Shown: positions 34,539 through 42,984 of the stretch, in pieces | How the letters are laid out: each line of letters opens with the position of its first letter | How positions within the stretch are numbered: the first letter of the stretch is position 1 | Notes under the pieces: generated by a model | Databases searched by the model: none | The model's input: only the letters and a program-made list of their open reading frames with translations | Told to the model about the DNA's origin: nothing | From: Methanosarcina sp. MTP4 | GTDB taxonomy: Archaea > Halobacteriota > Methanosarcinia > Methanosarcinales > Methanosarcinaceae | NCBI RefSeq assembly: GCF_000970045.1 | Contig: NZ_CP009505.1 | Span: 1,488,001-1,552,000, forward strand | Direction of reading: 5' to 3' | Length of the DNA: 64,000 nucleotides | Program-made: the position numbers and the translations under genes

Positions 34539-35907
34539 TTTTGTCGGCCGCGAGAAAGAACTCTCCCTCCTCGAAAAGGAATGGAAGAAAAAGCGAGGAA
34601 GCCTTATTGTGCTTTACGGCCGCCGCCGGATTGGAAAGACCCGCCTGCTGACCGAGTTTATCAGGGACAAACCGGGAGTTTTCTATGTCGGCGAAGATGT
34701 ATCTCCCCACATCCAGATCATGCGTTTCAGGGAGAAACTTGCCGAGTTCTTGGAGGACGAACTTCTTGGAAGCCTGGACTTCAGGGACTGGGACCAGCTT
34801 TTTGCTTATTTCACGAAAAATTTGCCGGAGGAGCGTTTCTACCTCTGCATCGATGAATTTTCCTACCTTATAAAAAACGACCGTAGCATTCTCAGCACCC
34901 TTCAAAAGTACTGGGACTCTGTCCTTTCGGGGTCAAACGTCTGCATCGTGCTTTCCGGGTCCATGCTCGGGCTCATGAGTGAGATGGTGCTTTCCCATGC
35001 ATCTCCGCTTTACGGGAGGCGAACCCGGGATATCCTCCTTGAAGGGCTTCCGTTTGCAGATGCCTGTAAGTTTCTGAATATGCCTTTTGAAGATACCCTG
35101 AAGACGTATATGACCCTCGGAGGGGTTCCCGAGTACCTGCTCAAGGCTTCGGAATATGGTTCCCTGGACGAATTCATCGAAAATGAGTTCTTTGACAGGT
35201 ACGGGTACTTTTATCGGGAACCTTACTTCATTATCTCGCAGGAATTCCGGGAACTCAAGACTTATTTTTCCATTCTGGACGCTGTTGCTTCCGGAAACAC
35301 GAAGCCGGGTGAAATTGCCAATTTCGTGGGCATGGAGGCCAGGAAGATCTACCCATATCTCGAAAACCTGATCCGCCTCGGTTTTCTGGAGCGCAGGGTT
35401 TCACTTTTCGGAAGTTCCAGAATGGGCATCTACCTTATAAAAGACCAGGTCTTCGACTTCTGGTTCAATTTCGTTTCCGCAAACAAGGAGGTTATCGAAA
35501 GGGACAGTCTGGAATTCAGGGCTGACCCTGAAGCCCTTAGAATGTATTTTGCCAGGAAATTCGAGACTTTTGTGGAGAAAGAATTCGTTCCTCTTCTTAT
35601 TCCGTCGGCTCTTCGCACTGGCAGGTGGTGGCACAGGAATGAGGAAATCGACGTTCTTGCCGTAAACGAGGCCGAGAATGCGATCACTTTTATCGAGTGC
35701 AAATGGCGAACCTTGAACAAAAAATCAGCAGAAAAATCCCTCGAAGCCCTTAAAAGAAAATCCCCTCTCGTAAGATGGAGGGACAGTTCCCGGAATGAAA
35801 TTTACGGGATTGTCGCAAGGAAAATCGATGGGAAAGGAGGGCTCAGGGAGAAAGGTTATCTGGTCTTTGACCTTGAAGACCTTGAGAAGGTAGTGTCTTG
35901 CCGTTAA
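34528..35907 (+). CDS. Archaeal AAA ATPase fused to a DUF234 nuclease-like domain
   Basis: 459 residues. The N-terminal P-loop ATPase domain (about 1-220, PF01637 type) has the Walker A GRRRIGKTR near residue 31 and Walker B CIDEFSYL near 110. A winged-helix segment follows (about 250-300). The C-terminal DUF234 domain has EEIDVLAVNEAENAITFIEC followed by KW, a PD-(D/E)xK nuclease-like core (Asp...Glu-Cys-Lys). These ATPases are abundant in archaea and often mobile or regulatory; no function is firmly known. The start ATG lies inside a palindrome, hinting at autoregulation. Confidence 0.87.
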   Translation: MISTFVGREKELSLLEKEWKKKRGSLIVLYGRRRIGKTRLLTEFIRDKPGVFYVGEDVSPHIQIMRFREKLAEFLEDELLGSLDFRDWDQLFAYFTKNLPEERFYLCIDEFSYLIKNDRSILSTLQKYWDSVLSGSNVCIVLSGSMLGLMSEMVLSHASPLYGRRTRDILLEGLPFADACKFLNMPFEDTLKTYMTLGGVPEYLLKASEYGSLDEFIENEFFDRYGYFYREPYFIISQEFRELKTYFSILDAVASGNTKPGEIANFVGMEARKIYPYLENLIRLGFLERRVSLFGSSRMGIYLIKDQVFDFWFNFVSANKEVIERDSLEFRADPEALRMYFARKFETFVEKEFVPLLIPSALRTGRWWHRNEEIDVLAVNEAENAITFIECKWRTLNKKSAEKSLEALKRKSPLVRWRDSSRNEIYGIVARKIDGKGGLREKGYLVFDLEDLEKVVSCR

Positions 35908-35986
35908 TCTTGAAGACCTTAAAAAGGCGGTAACTTGCTTTTTGCTCCATTTTCAGGCAAGAAATAAATCACATCGGCGATAATAT

Positions 35987-36931
35987 ATGAGTGGTATGGT
36001 AAAGAAAATTCTGACATTCCTTCTGATTTTATCCCTGGTCCTAAACGCTTACTTCGTCTGGTTCGCCCAGCCGCAGCCTCTCGGAGCCGGGGAGAGTGCG
36101 GAGCAGATTCGGGAGATGCAGGCCCGGATCAATTCCCTTGAAGAGGAGAACGAGGCCCTGAAAGTGCAGGTCCTCCTCAATAACCAGTCCCTGCAGTCCT
36201 ACGCTTCCCAGATCGAGTTCTACCGGAACCGGGTTGTCGAGCTCGAAACGACGTTCCAGGCCTGCCCTGTGGGCCAGGAAGGCTTTGCAACCCTGCAGGC
36301 TCCGGCTGTGGTCCAGAGAATCGAGGAAGGAGAAAATGGGCCCTTTGTCTCGGAAACGGTTATTGAGGAAGGTGCCCTTATCGATGTCTCGGTTGAGGTC
36401 AGGCCAGGGAAAGGCCGCGTACTCGTCCAGACGACCCCCCTGATGGGTGTGGTCTTCCAGGACGCCGCCAACACCGCGGTCTTTGTTGCCCAGGACCAGG
36501 CCAATATGAGCCTCACCGGTACCGACACGATCTTCAGCATCACGGCTGAAGAGCCGATCCCTGCCGTAGACGGGCCAAGCGCCGGTGCCCTCATGACCCT
36601 CCTCACCATCGCCGCTCTTGACAACGACACCGAACTTAACGACTCCGTAACCCTCACCGGCACCATCGACAGCGAAGGCAACGTCGGCCCCATCAGTGGC
36701 GTGATCGAAAAATCCGAAGCCGCAAAAGCCGGAGGCAAGACCCTGATCCTCCTTCCCAGGGAAAACGACCAGCTTGTCAGCTACACCTATGTCCAGAGAG
36801 ATGCAGGCCCCTTCACAATCGTTGAAAGAAAACCCGAATTCATTGATACCGAGGAGTTCATCGAGGAAAATGTGGGGATCGACGTCGAGTTTGTTGATAC
36901 TATTGAGGATGTCGTGAGGTATGCGGTGTGA
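35987..36931 (+). CDS. Membrane-anchored S16 (Lon-like) serine protease
   Basis: A 314-residue protein of the archaeal COG1750 type. One N-terminal membrane helix (about 6-25) is followed by a coiled coil (about 40-90, REMQARINSLEEENEALKVQ), and then an S16 protease domain with catalytic Ser198 (VDGPSAG) and Lys242 (GVIEKSEAAKAGG). It has no ATPase domain, so it should work outside the membrane without ATP. It begins 79 bp after the ATPase-nuclease gene on the same strand. ATG 35987 (MSGMVKK) or 35996 (MVKK) could be the start. Confidence 0.88.
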   Translation: MSGMVKKILTFLLILSLVLNAYFVWFAQPQPLGAGESAEQIREMQARINSLEEENEALKVQVLLNNQSLQSYASQIEFYRNRVVELETTFQACPVGQEGFATLQAPAVVQRIEEGENGPFVSETVIEEGALIDVSVEVRPGKGRVLVQTTPLMGVVFQDAANTAVFVAQDQANMSLTGTDTIFSITAEEPIPAVDGPSAGALMTLLTIAALDNDTELNDSVTLTGTIDSEGNVGPISGVIEKSEAAKAGGKTLILLPRENDQLVSYTYVQRDAGPFTIVERKPEFIDTEEFIEENVGIDVEFVDTIEDVVRYAV

Positions 36932-37028
36932 TGGAAAGGGTCTGTGAAGTGATTTTTTGAAGTATGATCTTTAATTGTGGGATGTCTTCAACTCATAAAA
37001 AATGAGAAATTAGAAATGAAGGAAATTT

Positions 37029-40000
37029 TTATGCCATACATGCTTCAAAGGAGACGTCCCTGCACAGCAGTTCCGCCTGTTTAAGGATGCTCTCGGTCGC
37101 AAGTTTCCGCTTGTCGGGGGGATATCCGTATTTTTTCAGCAGCCGCTTTACGCTGATCCTCATTTTTGCCTGGATATTTTTCCGGAGGGTCCAGTCGATG
37201 CCTGCGTTCTTCCTTATGATGCCGACGAGTTCCGCCGCCATGAGCCTTAAGGTCTCATTGCCAAGGACTTCCACGGCACTTTCATTGTCGGCAAGGGCAT
37301 CGTAAAAGGCGATTTCTTCTTCGCTGAGGCCCAGTTCCTCGCCCCTTTTGTCGGCTTCGCTGATTTTCTTTGCCAGGTCGAGGAGTTCTTCGATGACCTG
37401 AACGGTATCAATGCCCCGGTTTTTGTATTCGTTGATTGCCCGCTCAAGCATTTCGGCAAAGGACTTTCCCTGGATAAAGTTCTTGCGGGAACGGGTTTTG
37501 ATCTCGTCGTAGAGCAGTTTTTTCAGGACTTCATAGGCAAGGTTCTTCTGGGGCAGGTCCCGCACTTCGGCAAGGAAGTCTTCGGAGAGAATTGAGATGT
37601 CGGGTCTTTTTATTCCGACAAGGTCAAAGAAATCGATGATCTCTTTGTTGGCAATCGATTTTGAAACAAGTTCTTTTATTGCCGAATTCACTTCGTACTT
37701 TGATTTTGCAGGCTTCCTGTCCACCTTTACAAGGATGGCTCTTACAGCCTGGAAATATGCCACTTCATCCCTGATCCTGTCTGCCTCGGAATGCGGGACG
37801 GAAAGGGCAAAGGCTTTCGAAAGCTCGGTTACGTGCTGGATGAGGCGCTTTTTTTCCTGGGTCCTCTGGGCTTCGGACCTCCCCTTCGAAAGGATGAAAT
37901 CCGCCCCTTCCCTGACGATTCCGAGTTTTTCTTTCGGGGAAGCAGAAAAGATCCGCATGTAGTCAAAGCCGTAGAAAAGGTCCCGGACGATTTCGTACTT
38001 TTCGAGCATGAGCTCGACGGCTTCGTCCTTGTAGTCCGCAGGGCTGCCCCGGCCACCGCTTTTCGTGTAGTTTGCCATGGCGTACTTGAGGTCGTAGAGG
38101 AGGCCCACGTAGTCAACGATAAGGCCCCCAGGCTTGTCCATGAAGACCCGGTTTACGCGGGCAATAGCCTGCATAAGGTTGTGCCCCTGGAGCCATTTCA
38201 TGAAGTACATGGTATGCAGGCAGGGGGCGTCAAAACCGGTCAGCCACATATCGCAGACGATTACGAGCTTCAGGGGGTCTTCTGGGTCCTGCATCCTGTC
38301 CCGGATCTTTGTCCTGCGGCTTTTGTTCCTTATGTGCGGCTGTAAAAGCTCGTCATCCGCCGCGCTGCCGGTGATGATCACTTTTATCCTGCCTTTCAGG
38401 TCGTCCCCGTCATGCCATTCCGGGCGAAGGGCTATTATTTCGTTGTAGAGGTCAGCACAGATCCGTCTGCTCATACAGACTATCATGCCTTTTCCGTCCA
38501 TTCCGTCTTCAAGCCTTTTCTCGAAGTGGAAGACTATGTCGGCTGCAAGTTTTTTCAGGTTATCTTCAGTTCCGACCACGGCTTCGAGCCTGGACCACTT
38601 TGACTTGAGCTTTTCTGCCTCGTAGAGTTCCCTGCCTTCCGTTATCATGGAAAATTCCGAGTCCAGGGTTTCCCTTGCTTCCTTTACCAGGTCCAGCTTT
38701 GAAAGCCGGCTTTCGTAGAAGATAGGGACCGTGACCCCGTCATTTACGGCCTGCTCGATGTCGTAGATGTCGATGTAGTCCCCGAAGACCGCAGGGGTGC
38801 TCCGGTCATCAAACTCAATGGGAGTCCCTGTAAAGCCGATAAAGGAGGCGCTGGGAAGGGCATCTCGCATGTGCTTTGCAAAGCCGTAGGAGATTTCCGC
38901 AACCTTTTCCTCTTCGACTTCTTTTTCCCGGAACTTCGCATCAAACCCGTACTGGCTCCTGTGGGCTTCGTCGGCGATAACAATGATATTCCGCCGTCCG
39001 GAAAGGGTCGGGAACCGGTCCTCTTCATTTTCGGGTGAGAACTTCTGGATCGTTGTAAACACAATCCCTCCCGAAGCCACTGCAAGGAGTTCCCGGAGCT
39101 GTGCCCTTGTCTCAGCCTGCACAGGCTGCTGGCGCAGGATCTCGCTGCAGCGGGCAAAATTATCGAAAAGCTGCCCGTCCAGGTCATTCCGGTCCGTGAT
39201 CACGACAATGGTCGGGTTGTCAAGCCCGAGCACCAGCTTTCCCGCATAAAAGACCATGGAAAGGCTCTTTCCCGACCCCTGCGTATGCCAGATGACCCCG
39301 CACTTCCGGTCCCCTTCGGGCATGGAAGCAAGCTTCGTCTTCTCCACAGCCCTGTTCACGGCGTGGTACTGGTGGTACCGCGCAAGTTTCTTGATAAGCT
39401 TCCCCCGGTCGTCCTCAAAAACAATAAAGTGCCTGACCAGGTCTATCAGAATCTCAGGCCTGCACATCCCCCGGAAGAGCACCTCCATGGGCGGCACCTT
39501 AAACTCCGCAAGCTTTTCCCCGTCAACCGTCTTCCAGGGCACGAACCATTCCCGGTTCGAAGTAAGCGTCCCTGCCATCGCTTCCTGCCCGTCACTGATA
39601 ATCAGGAAAGCGTTGTAGCGAAAGAGCGTCGGAATCTCTTTTTTGTAAGTCTGGAACTGCTTATAGGCATCCCAGACAATCTCCTCGTCCTCATACCCGT
39701 TTTCCTCATCGGGACGCTTTAACTCAACCACAACAAGGGGTAGCCCGTTCACAAAAAGCACGATATCAGGGCGCCTTTCGTTTCCGTCCTCTATAACGGT
39801 AAACTGGTTGACCGCCAGAAACTCGTTTTCCTCAGGCTCCGCAAAGTCAAAAAGCCAGACCTTATCATAAACCGTTTCCCCGTCTTTCCCCTGATATTCC
39901 ACATCAACCCCGTTTACCAGCATCTCGTGAAAAGCCCGGTTGTTGTGTATGAGGTCCTGGCTCTCTTCCCGAAGCACCTTTTTTATTGCTTCTTCCCTCG

Positions 40001-40199
40001 CTTCTTTCGGGATCCCCTCGTTCAATTTCTCTACGGCAGCCCGGAGCCTGTGGGGCAGAATGACGGTCCCGAAGTTTTCCCTTTCGGCATCCGGCGTATC
40101 AGGAGCAATGTCAGGACCGTAAAGGTACCCGTAGCCAAGCTCGGAGAGGATTTCAAGGGCCGCTTCTTCTACTTCGGATTCGGGGATGATTGCCGGGAT
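37029..40199 (-). CDS. hsdR: Type I restriction enzyme, endonuclease/translocase subunit R
   Basis: About 1056 residues. The nuclease core is [20 protein letters not shown] (PD-ExK), followed by a superfamily 2 helicase with Walker [10 protein letters not shown] and DEAH box [10 protein letters not shown]. HsdR translocates DNA and cuts unmethylated targets as part of HsdR2M2S. The conserved N-terminal segment ([20 protein letters not shown]) lies upstream of any ATG, GTG or TTG. An AAGGAG site at about 40207-40212 is ideally spaced for a start at 40199, but that codon is ATC. A TTG at 40025 would cut off 58 conserved residues. So either initiation is non-canonical or the start codon was lost. 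Confidence 0.85.
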   Translation of the reverse strand: MPAIIPESEVEEAALEILSELGYGYLYGPDIAPDTPDAERENFGTVILPHRLRAAVEKLNEGIPKEAREEAIKKVLREESQDLIHNNRAFHEMLVNGVDVEYQGKDGETVYDKVWLFDFAEPEENEFLAVNQFTVIEDGNERRPDIVLFVNGLPLVVVELKRPDEENGYEDEEIVWDAYKQFQTYKKEIPTLFRYNAFLIISDGQEAMAGTLTSNREWFVPWKTVDGEKLAEFKVPPMEVLFRGMCRPEILIDLVRHFIVFEDDRGKLIKKLARYHQYHAVNRAVEKTKLASMPEGDRKCGVIWHTQGSGKSLSMVFYAGKLVLGLDNPTIVVITDRNDLDGQLFDNFARCSEILRQQPVQAETRAQLRELLAVASGGIVFTTIQKFSPENEEDRFPTLSGRRNIIVIADEAHRSQYGFDAKFREKEVEEEKVAEISYGFAKHMRDALPSASFIGFTGTPIEFDDRSTPAVFGDYIDIYDIEQAVNDGVTVPIFYESRLSKLDLVKEARETLDSEFSMITEGRELYEAEKLKSKWSRLEAVVGTEDNLKKLAADIVFHFEKRLEDGMDGKGMIVCMSRRICADLYNEIIALRPEWHDGDDLKGRIKVIITGSAADDELLQPHIRNKSRRTKIRDRMQDPEDPLKLVIVCDMWLTGFDAPCLHTMYFMKWLQGHNLMQAIARVNRVFMDKPGGLIVDYVGLLYDLKYAMANYTKSGGRGSPADYKDEAVELMLEKYEIVRDLFYGFDYMRIFSASPKEKLGIVREGADFILSKGRSEAQRTQEKKRLIQHVTELSKAFALSVPHSEADRIRDEVAYFQAVRAILVKVDRKPAKSKYEVNSAIKELVSKSIANKEIIDFFDLVGIKRPDISILSEDFLAEVRDLPQKNLAYEVLKKLLYDEIKTRSRKNFIQGKSFAEMLERAINEYKNRGIDTVQVIEELLDLAKKISEADKRGEELGLSEEEIAFYDALADNESAVEVLGNETLRLMAAELVGIIRKNAGIDWTLRKNIQAKMRISVKRLLKKYGYPPDKRKLATESILKQAELLCRDVSFEACMA

Positions 40200-40410
40200 G
40201 TTAATTTCTCCTTTTCTGGTTTGTCAGGTTTTTGCCAGGTTTTGTCCTTTTTTGCATTTCTAAAAGCAGGCTTTCGCTAAAGAGTGCACTTTGGCCATTA
40301 AAACCTGAGTGTAAATATTATAATTGTGTATCCCTTTAAATTTATTTAAACATAGCTGTTTGGATGGAACTCATCAGCCGGTGTGTGCAGGTGTTAGTCT
40401 AAAAGCAGGG

Positions 40411-40556
40411 CAGCCTTATTGGGTGTCTTCACGGTGTCTTGTCACGCTCGACGAAGGAGAGCGGCTTTTCCCAAAAATTAATAATTGAAGAAGAGAATCG
40501 GTTAAAAACGGCATAGTTTTTTTAATATATTTCTTGTGTCGGCGGCCCCCCACCAA
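40411..40556 (+). repeat. Dispersed hairpin element, full-length copy
   Basis: The core CGCTC...GAGCG hairpin (40445-40463) is preceded by GGTGTCTTCACGGTGTCTTG and followed by GGCTTTTCC, and about 60 bp later by TTTTTTAATATATTTCTT and GTCGGCGGCCCCCCACCAA. The copy at 42138-42272 matches along the whole length. Other copies share only the core and upstream part. The rest of 40200-40616 has no gene. Confidence 0.8.
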
Positions 40557-40616
40557 ACTTTCTAAGGTTAACACCAAAGACATAAAACACAGATTATTCA
40601 AAAAAGAATAGCAATA

Positions 40617-41354
40617 GTGAGTATTGAACCATACTTTGAGGAAGCTATGAAGACTATAGACACAGTATTCAAAGAGTTTCTTGATGAATATCGCCAGTGC
40701 CTGAACCCTGATCCTTATGGCGATTATGAAGATGTGATTGATCTTTTCACAGAGTTTCTTAACAGCCGTGCTTATCTTTTCCTGAGTGTAAGAGACGAAG
40801 CGAATTTCAAAGCCCTGCACAGGGAAGAAGGCAAGGAGTACTGTGAAATCTTCGGGCCCGGGTACATCGGAGATTCCGAAGTGGAAGCATTCCTCAGCTA
40901 TGACCTGGTCAGGAATGTGCTTTTAGATATTGATTCCCTGAAGGCTGCTGTAAAAGTCATCTACGACCTCATTGAATGGACGCACGCTAGGGGTTACATG
41001 GCTGATGAGATTTATGAGGAAACCGAAAAGGATGTCAGGGAACTCACACCTGACGTCCCCGCAGCCAAAGAACTCGCCCTCCTACTCCTGAACTATGTTG
41101 ACTCCCATCCTGCTAAAAAATACACACGCAGGCTCTCTGGCTACTTCGAGATTGAAAAAATCGAACCCGGCAAACTATGGCTTTATGAGTACTATACATT
41201 GGGACAGACTGTAGGCCCTGTTATCGTTTCCCGGGAAATCAGCTCAAAAGCAAAAGTCGGCTGGACCGTCTATCTAGCTGTAGGAAAAACAGGTGAAACC
41301 TGGCAGCTCCTGCTTGCAGGCCTCGCATACCCCCGCTTTTCCGGGGAGCTTTGA
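40617..41354 (+). CDS. Conserved-looking protein of unknown function
   Basis: 245 residues starting at GTG 40617 (MSIEPYFEEA) or perhaps at ATG 40647 behind GAGGA. The first 150 residues are acidic and helical (YEDVIDLFTEFLNSRAYLFL). The last 60 are beta-rich (GKLWLYEYYTLGQTVGPVIV...WQLLLAGLAYPRF). I recognise no family, catalytic motif or membrane segment. It lies on the opposite strand to hsdR, with a dispersed hairpin element in between. Coding bias resembles the core genes, so it is probably expressed. Confidence 0.7.
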   Translation: MSIEPYFEEAMKTIDTVFKEFLDEYRQCLNPDPYGDYEDVIDLFTEFLNSRAYLFLSVRDEANFKALHREEGKEYCEIFGPGYIGDSEVEAFLSYDLVRNVLLDIDSLKAAVKVIYDLIEWTHARGYMADEIYEETEKDVRELTPDVPAAKELALLLLNYVDSHPAKKYTRRLSGYFEIEKIEPGKLWLYEYYTLGQTVGPVIVSREISSKAKVGWTVYLAVGKTGETWQLLLAGLAYPRFSGEL

Positions 41355-41430
41355 ATATCGAACTTTGAATATCGAACTTCGAACTTCTTGAGATACACCG
41401 GGGATCTCCCATGGCTTTTGCATCTCAAAA

Positions 41431-41491
41431 TACTAATCAAAAATAGTACTAATCGTGATTAGTACAGATGACGTGAAAGTCTAATGTTACT
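41431..41491 (+). pseudogene. Decayed 5' end of a second ATPase-type gene with its palindromic operator
   Basis: TACTAATC..TAGTACTAATC..GATTAGTAC (palindrome 41446-41465) repeats the site at 34502-34538. In the equivalent position GTG ATT AGT ACA reads M-I-S-T, as in the intact ATPase (MIST), but the frame stops after about nine codons and the rest of the gene is absent. This is what remains of a paralogue removed by deletion or recombination. Confidence 0.6.
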
Positions 41492-41638
41492 TGTTTGATG
41501 TTTCTTTGATCGAGCTTCCGGTATGGCTATTGTTCGTTTTCACCATTACCTATTTCTAACATATATTTCATGTAAGTTCAATTATCACCTTCCTCACATC
41601 GAGTATTATAAAAATAACAGAATTAAGGGGAGCTGTTT

Positions 41639-41899
41639 ATGAACGATGAAGAAATTCTCAATCTTATCCGGACTAACCCGGAGGCTGCTGTTTCCTTAAT
41701 TGAGGAGCTTGAAGCCAAAAAAATGAAACTTAAAGCCAAAAAAGAGAAGCTTGAAGCCGAAAATAGAACTCTTAAAGCCGAACAAGAAACCCTTGATGCT
41801 GAAAACAGAACTCTTTTTATAAGAAAAGAAATTCTCGAAGCCATGAATGGGAAACTTGATCCCATTAGCATCGAACTTAGGAAACGAATACTGAGCTAA
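41639..41899 (+). CDS. Coiled-coil protein, likely relic of an IS66-type transposase N-terminus
   Basis: 86 residues from ATG 41639, which has a clear AAGGGGAG site. The first 24 residues (MNDEEILNLIRTNPEAAVSL) resemble the start of IS66-family transposases, where NPEAA/GPEAV-type helices precede a leucine-rich coiled coil. The rest is a long coiled coil made of near-repeats (KLKAKKEKLEAENRTLKAEQ). The zinc-finger and catalytic parts of a transposase are missing, so it is a truncated remnant or has been kept as a small coiled-coil protein. Confidence 0.6.
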   Translation: MNDEEILNLIRTNPEAAVSLIEELEAKKMKLKAKKEKLEAENRTLKAEQETLDAENRTLFIRKEILEAMNGKLDPISIELRKRILS

Positions 41900-41942
41900 C
41901 TGGTTTACGTTTCCTCCATTTTTAGAATCGGGTGCCACGAAC

Positions 41943-41999
41943 GAAAACTAGGCATAGCTTTTTTAATATATTTTTTGAGTCGGCGGCTCCCCACCAACC
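41943..41999 (+). repeat. Dispersed hairpin element, 3' part only
   Basis: AGGCATAGCTTTTTTAATAT...GTCGGCGGCTCCCCACCAAC matches the downstream half of the element at 40411-40556. The hairpin part is missing. The rest of 42000-42137 is without genes and contains TTCTCGAAnAC-type short repeats. Confidence 0.7.
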
Positions 42000-42137
42000 A
42001 CCCTAAAAAAAGTACAAACGGACCGGGGCTGTTCGAGAAAACGATCTGAATGAAAAGCCGACAGCCGTTTTTGGAGAAGTTTTTCTCGAAAACTGCGGAA
42101 GCCTTTATTGAGGATCTTTTTTCTCGAAGAACGAGAC

Positions 42138-42272
42138 ATCCGTATTAGGTGTATTCACGGTGTCTTGTCACGCTCGACGAAGGAGAGCGGCTTTTTCCGA
42201 AAATCCATAACTGAATAGTAGCACAGACAAAAGGCGTATATATTTTTAAATATATTTCTTATGTTGGCAGCC
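42138..42272 (+). repeat. Dispersed hairpin element, full-length copy
   Basis: Core CGCTCGACGAAGGAGAGCG at 42171-42189, preceded by TATTCACGGTGTCTTGTCA and followed by the AT-rich TATTTTTAAATATATTTCTT part. Same orientation as 40411-40556. Confidence 0.8.
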
Positions 42273-42346
42273 TGCAAAATCTAGACTTTATCCGCAAATT
42301 CTTCATTTGCTATAAAAAAGAAAACATATTATTTGAAGATAAATGA

Positions 42347-42748
42347 CTATTTTTTTGAAGGAATTTTTTTGCCCTCTTCAATCGCAATTTTTCTTCCAAA
42401 GTATTCCAACATGCCATTTAATGTCCAATTATATTGTTGATGGCATCCACGTTTCAATCCTATTTCCCATGCATTTTTATGCAAGTCTTTAATTCTCTCT
42501 ATTAAATCCATACTTTGTGCATTTTTATACATTAATGGTCCGGCTTTACCTGCGTTCTTACCAATCATTTCTTTGCCAAGATATCCTAGCATCCCGGCGT
42601 AAGTCCACGAATTGGGACCATGAAGCCTTTTTTGCAAACCTTCTTCCCATGTAATTTCGCATAACTTTTTGATATCTTCAACTAATCCCATTTGTTGTGC
42701 GACTTCGTACATTATTTTGCCAGAACATCCCTCTTTATCATACATCAT
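42347..42748 (-). CDS. Two-repeat protein of unknown function
   Basis: 133 residues formed by two homologous repeats of about 58 residues (about 10-68 and 69-126). Shared pattern: G.LMY..AQ.M.L.E.IK.L, then WE.GL.R, then W.Y.GML.Y.G..I. The repeats are helical and rich in Trp, Tyr and Cys; no known motif is recognised. It lies in the hsd island on the same strand as hsdR and hsdS. Start at ATG 42748 (MMYDKEG) or the next codon. Confidence 0.65.
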   Translation of the reverse strand: MMYDKEGCSGKIMYEVAQQMGLVEDIKKLCEITWEEGLQKRLHGPNSWTYAGMLGYLGKEMIGKNAGKAGPLMYKNAQSMDLIERIKDLHKNAWEIGLKRGCHQQYNWTLNGMLEYFGRKIAIEEGKKIPSKK

Positions 42749-42850
42749 AAATCTTCCCGCTTAGTTAAAAAATTAAGTAATTCTTCATTGCATCTTACAT
42801 TCTTATTTTCCTCTATGCAATTTTACCCTGTTTTCAATTATACTTTTTCA

Positions 42851-42972
42851 GGCTCTGTAGAAAACCTGTATTAATCAGTTGCAAGAGGCTGAAAATAAAT
42901 ACGTGAAATCATATCAATCCATTCAGTTCAAATTAATGGATATTCTTTATTTCAGAGGATTTCTACAGAGCC
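42851..42972. mobile_element. MITE-like element, 122 bp
   Basis: Terminal inverted repeats GGCTCTGTAGAAAACCTGTA and, at the other end, the reverse complement GGCTCTGTAGAAATCCTCTG. The same ends occur at 20931-21049. CA dinucleotides flank both sides. It lies 13 bp from the end of the GIY-YIG/HEPN/TPR gene. Confidence 0.65.
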
Positions 42973-42984
42973 CATTTTTGATGT

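Noticed and set aside
37029-40025. hsdR starting at TTG 40025
   Set aside because: This would remove 58 residues that match the conserved HsdR N-terminus; the homologous frame continues upstream to 40199.
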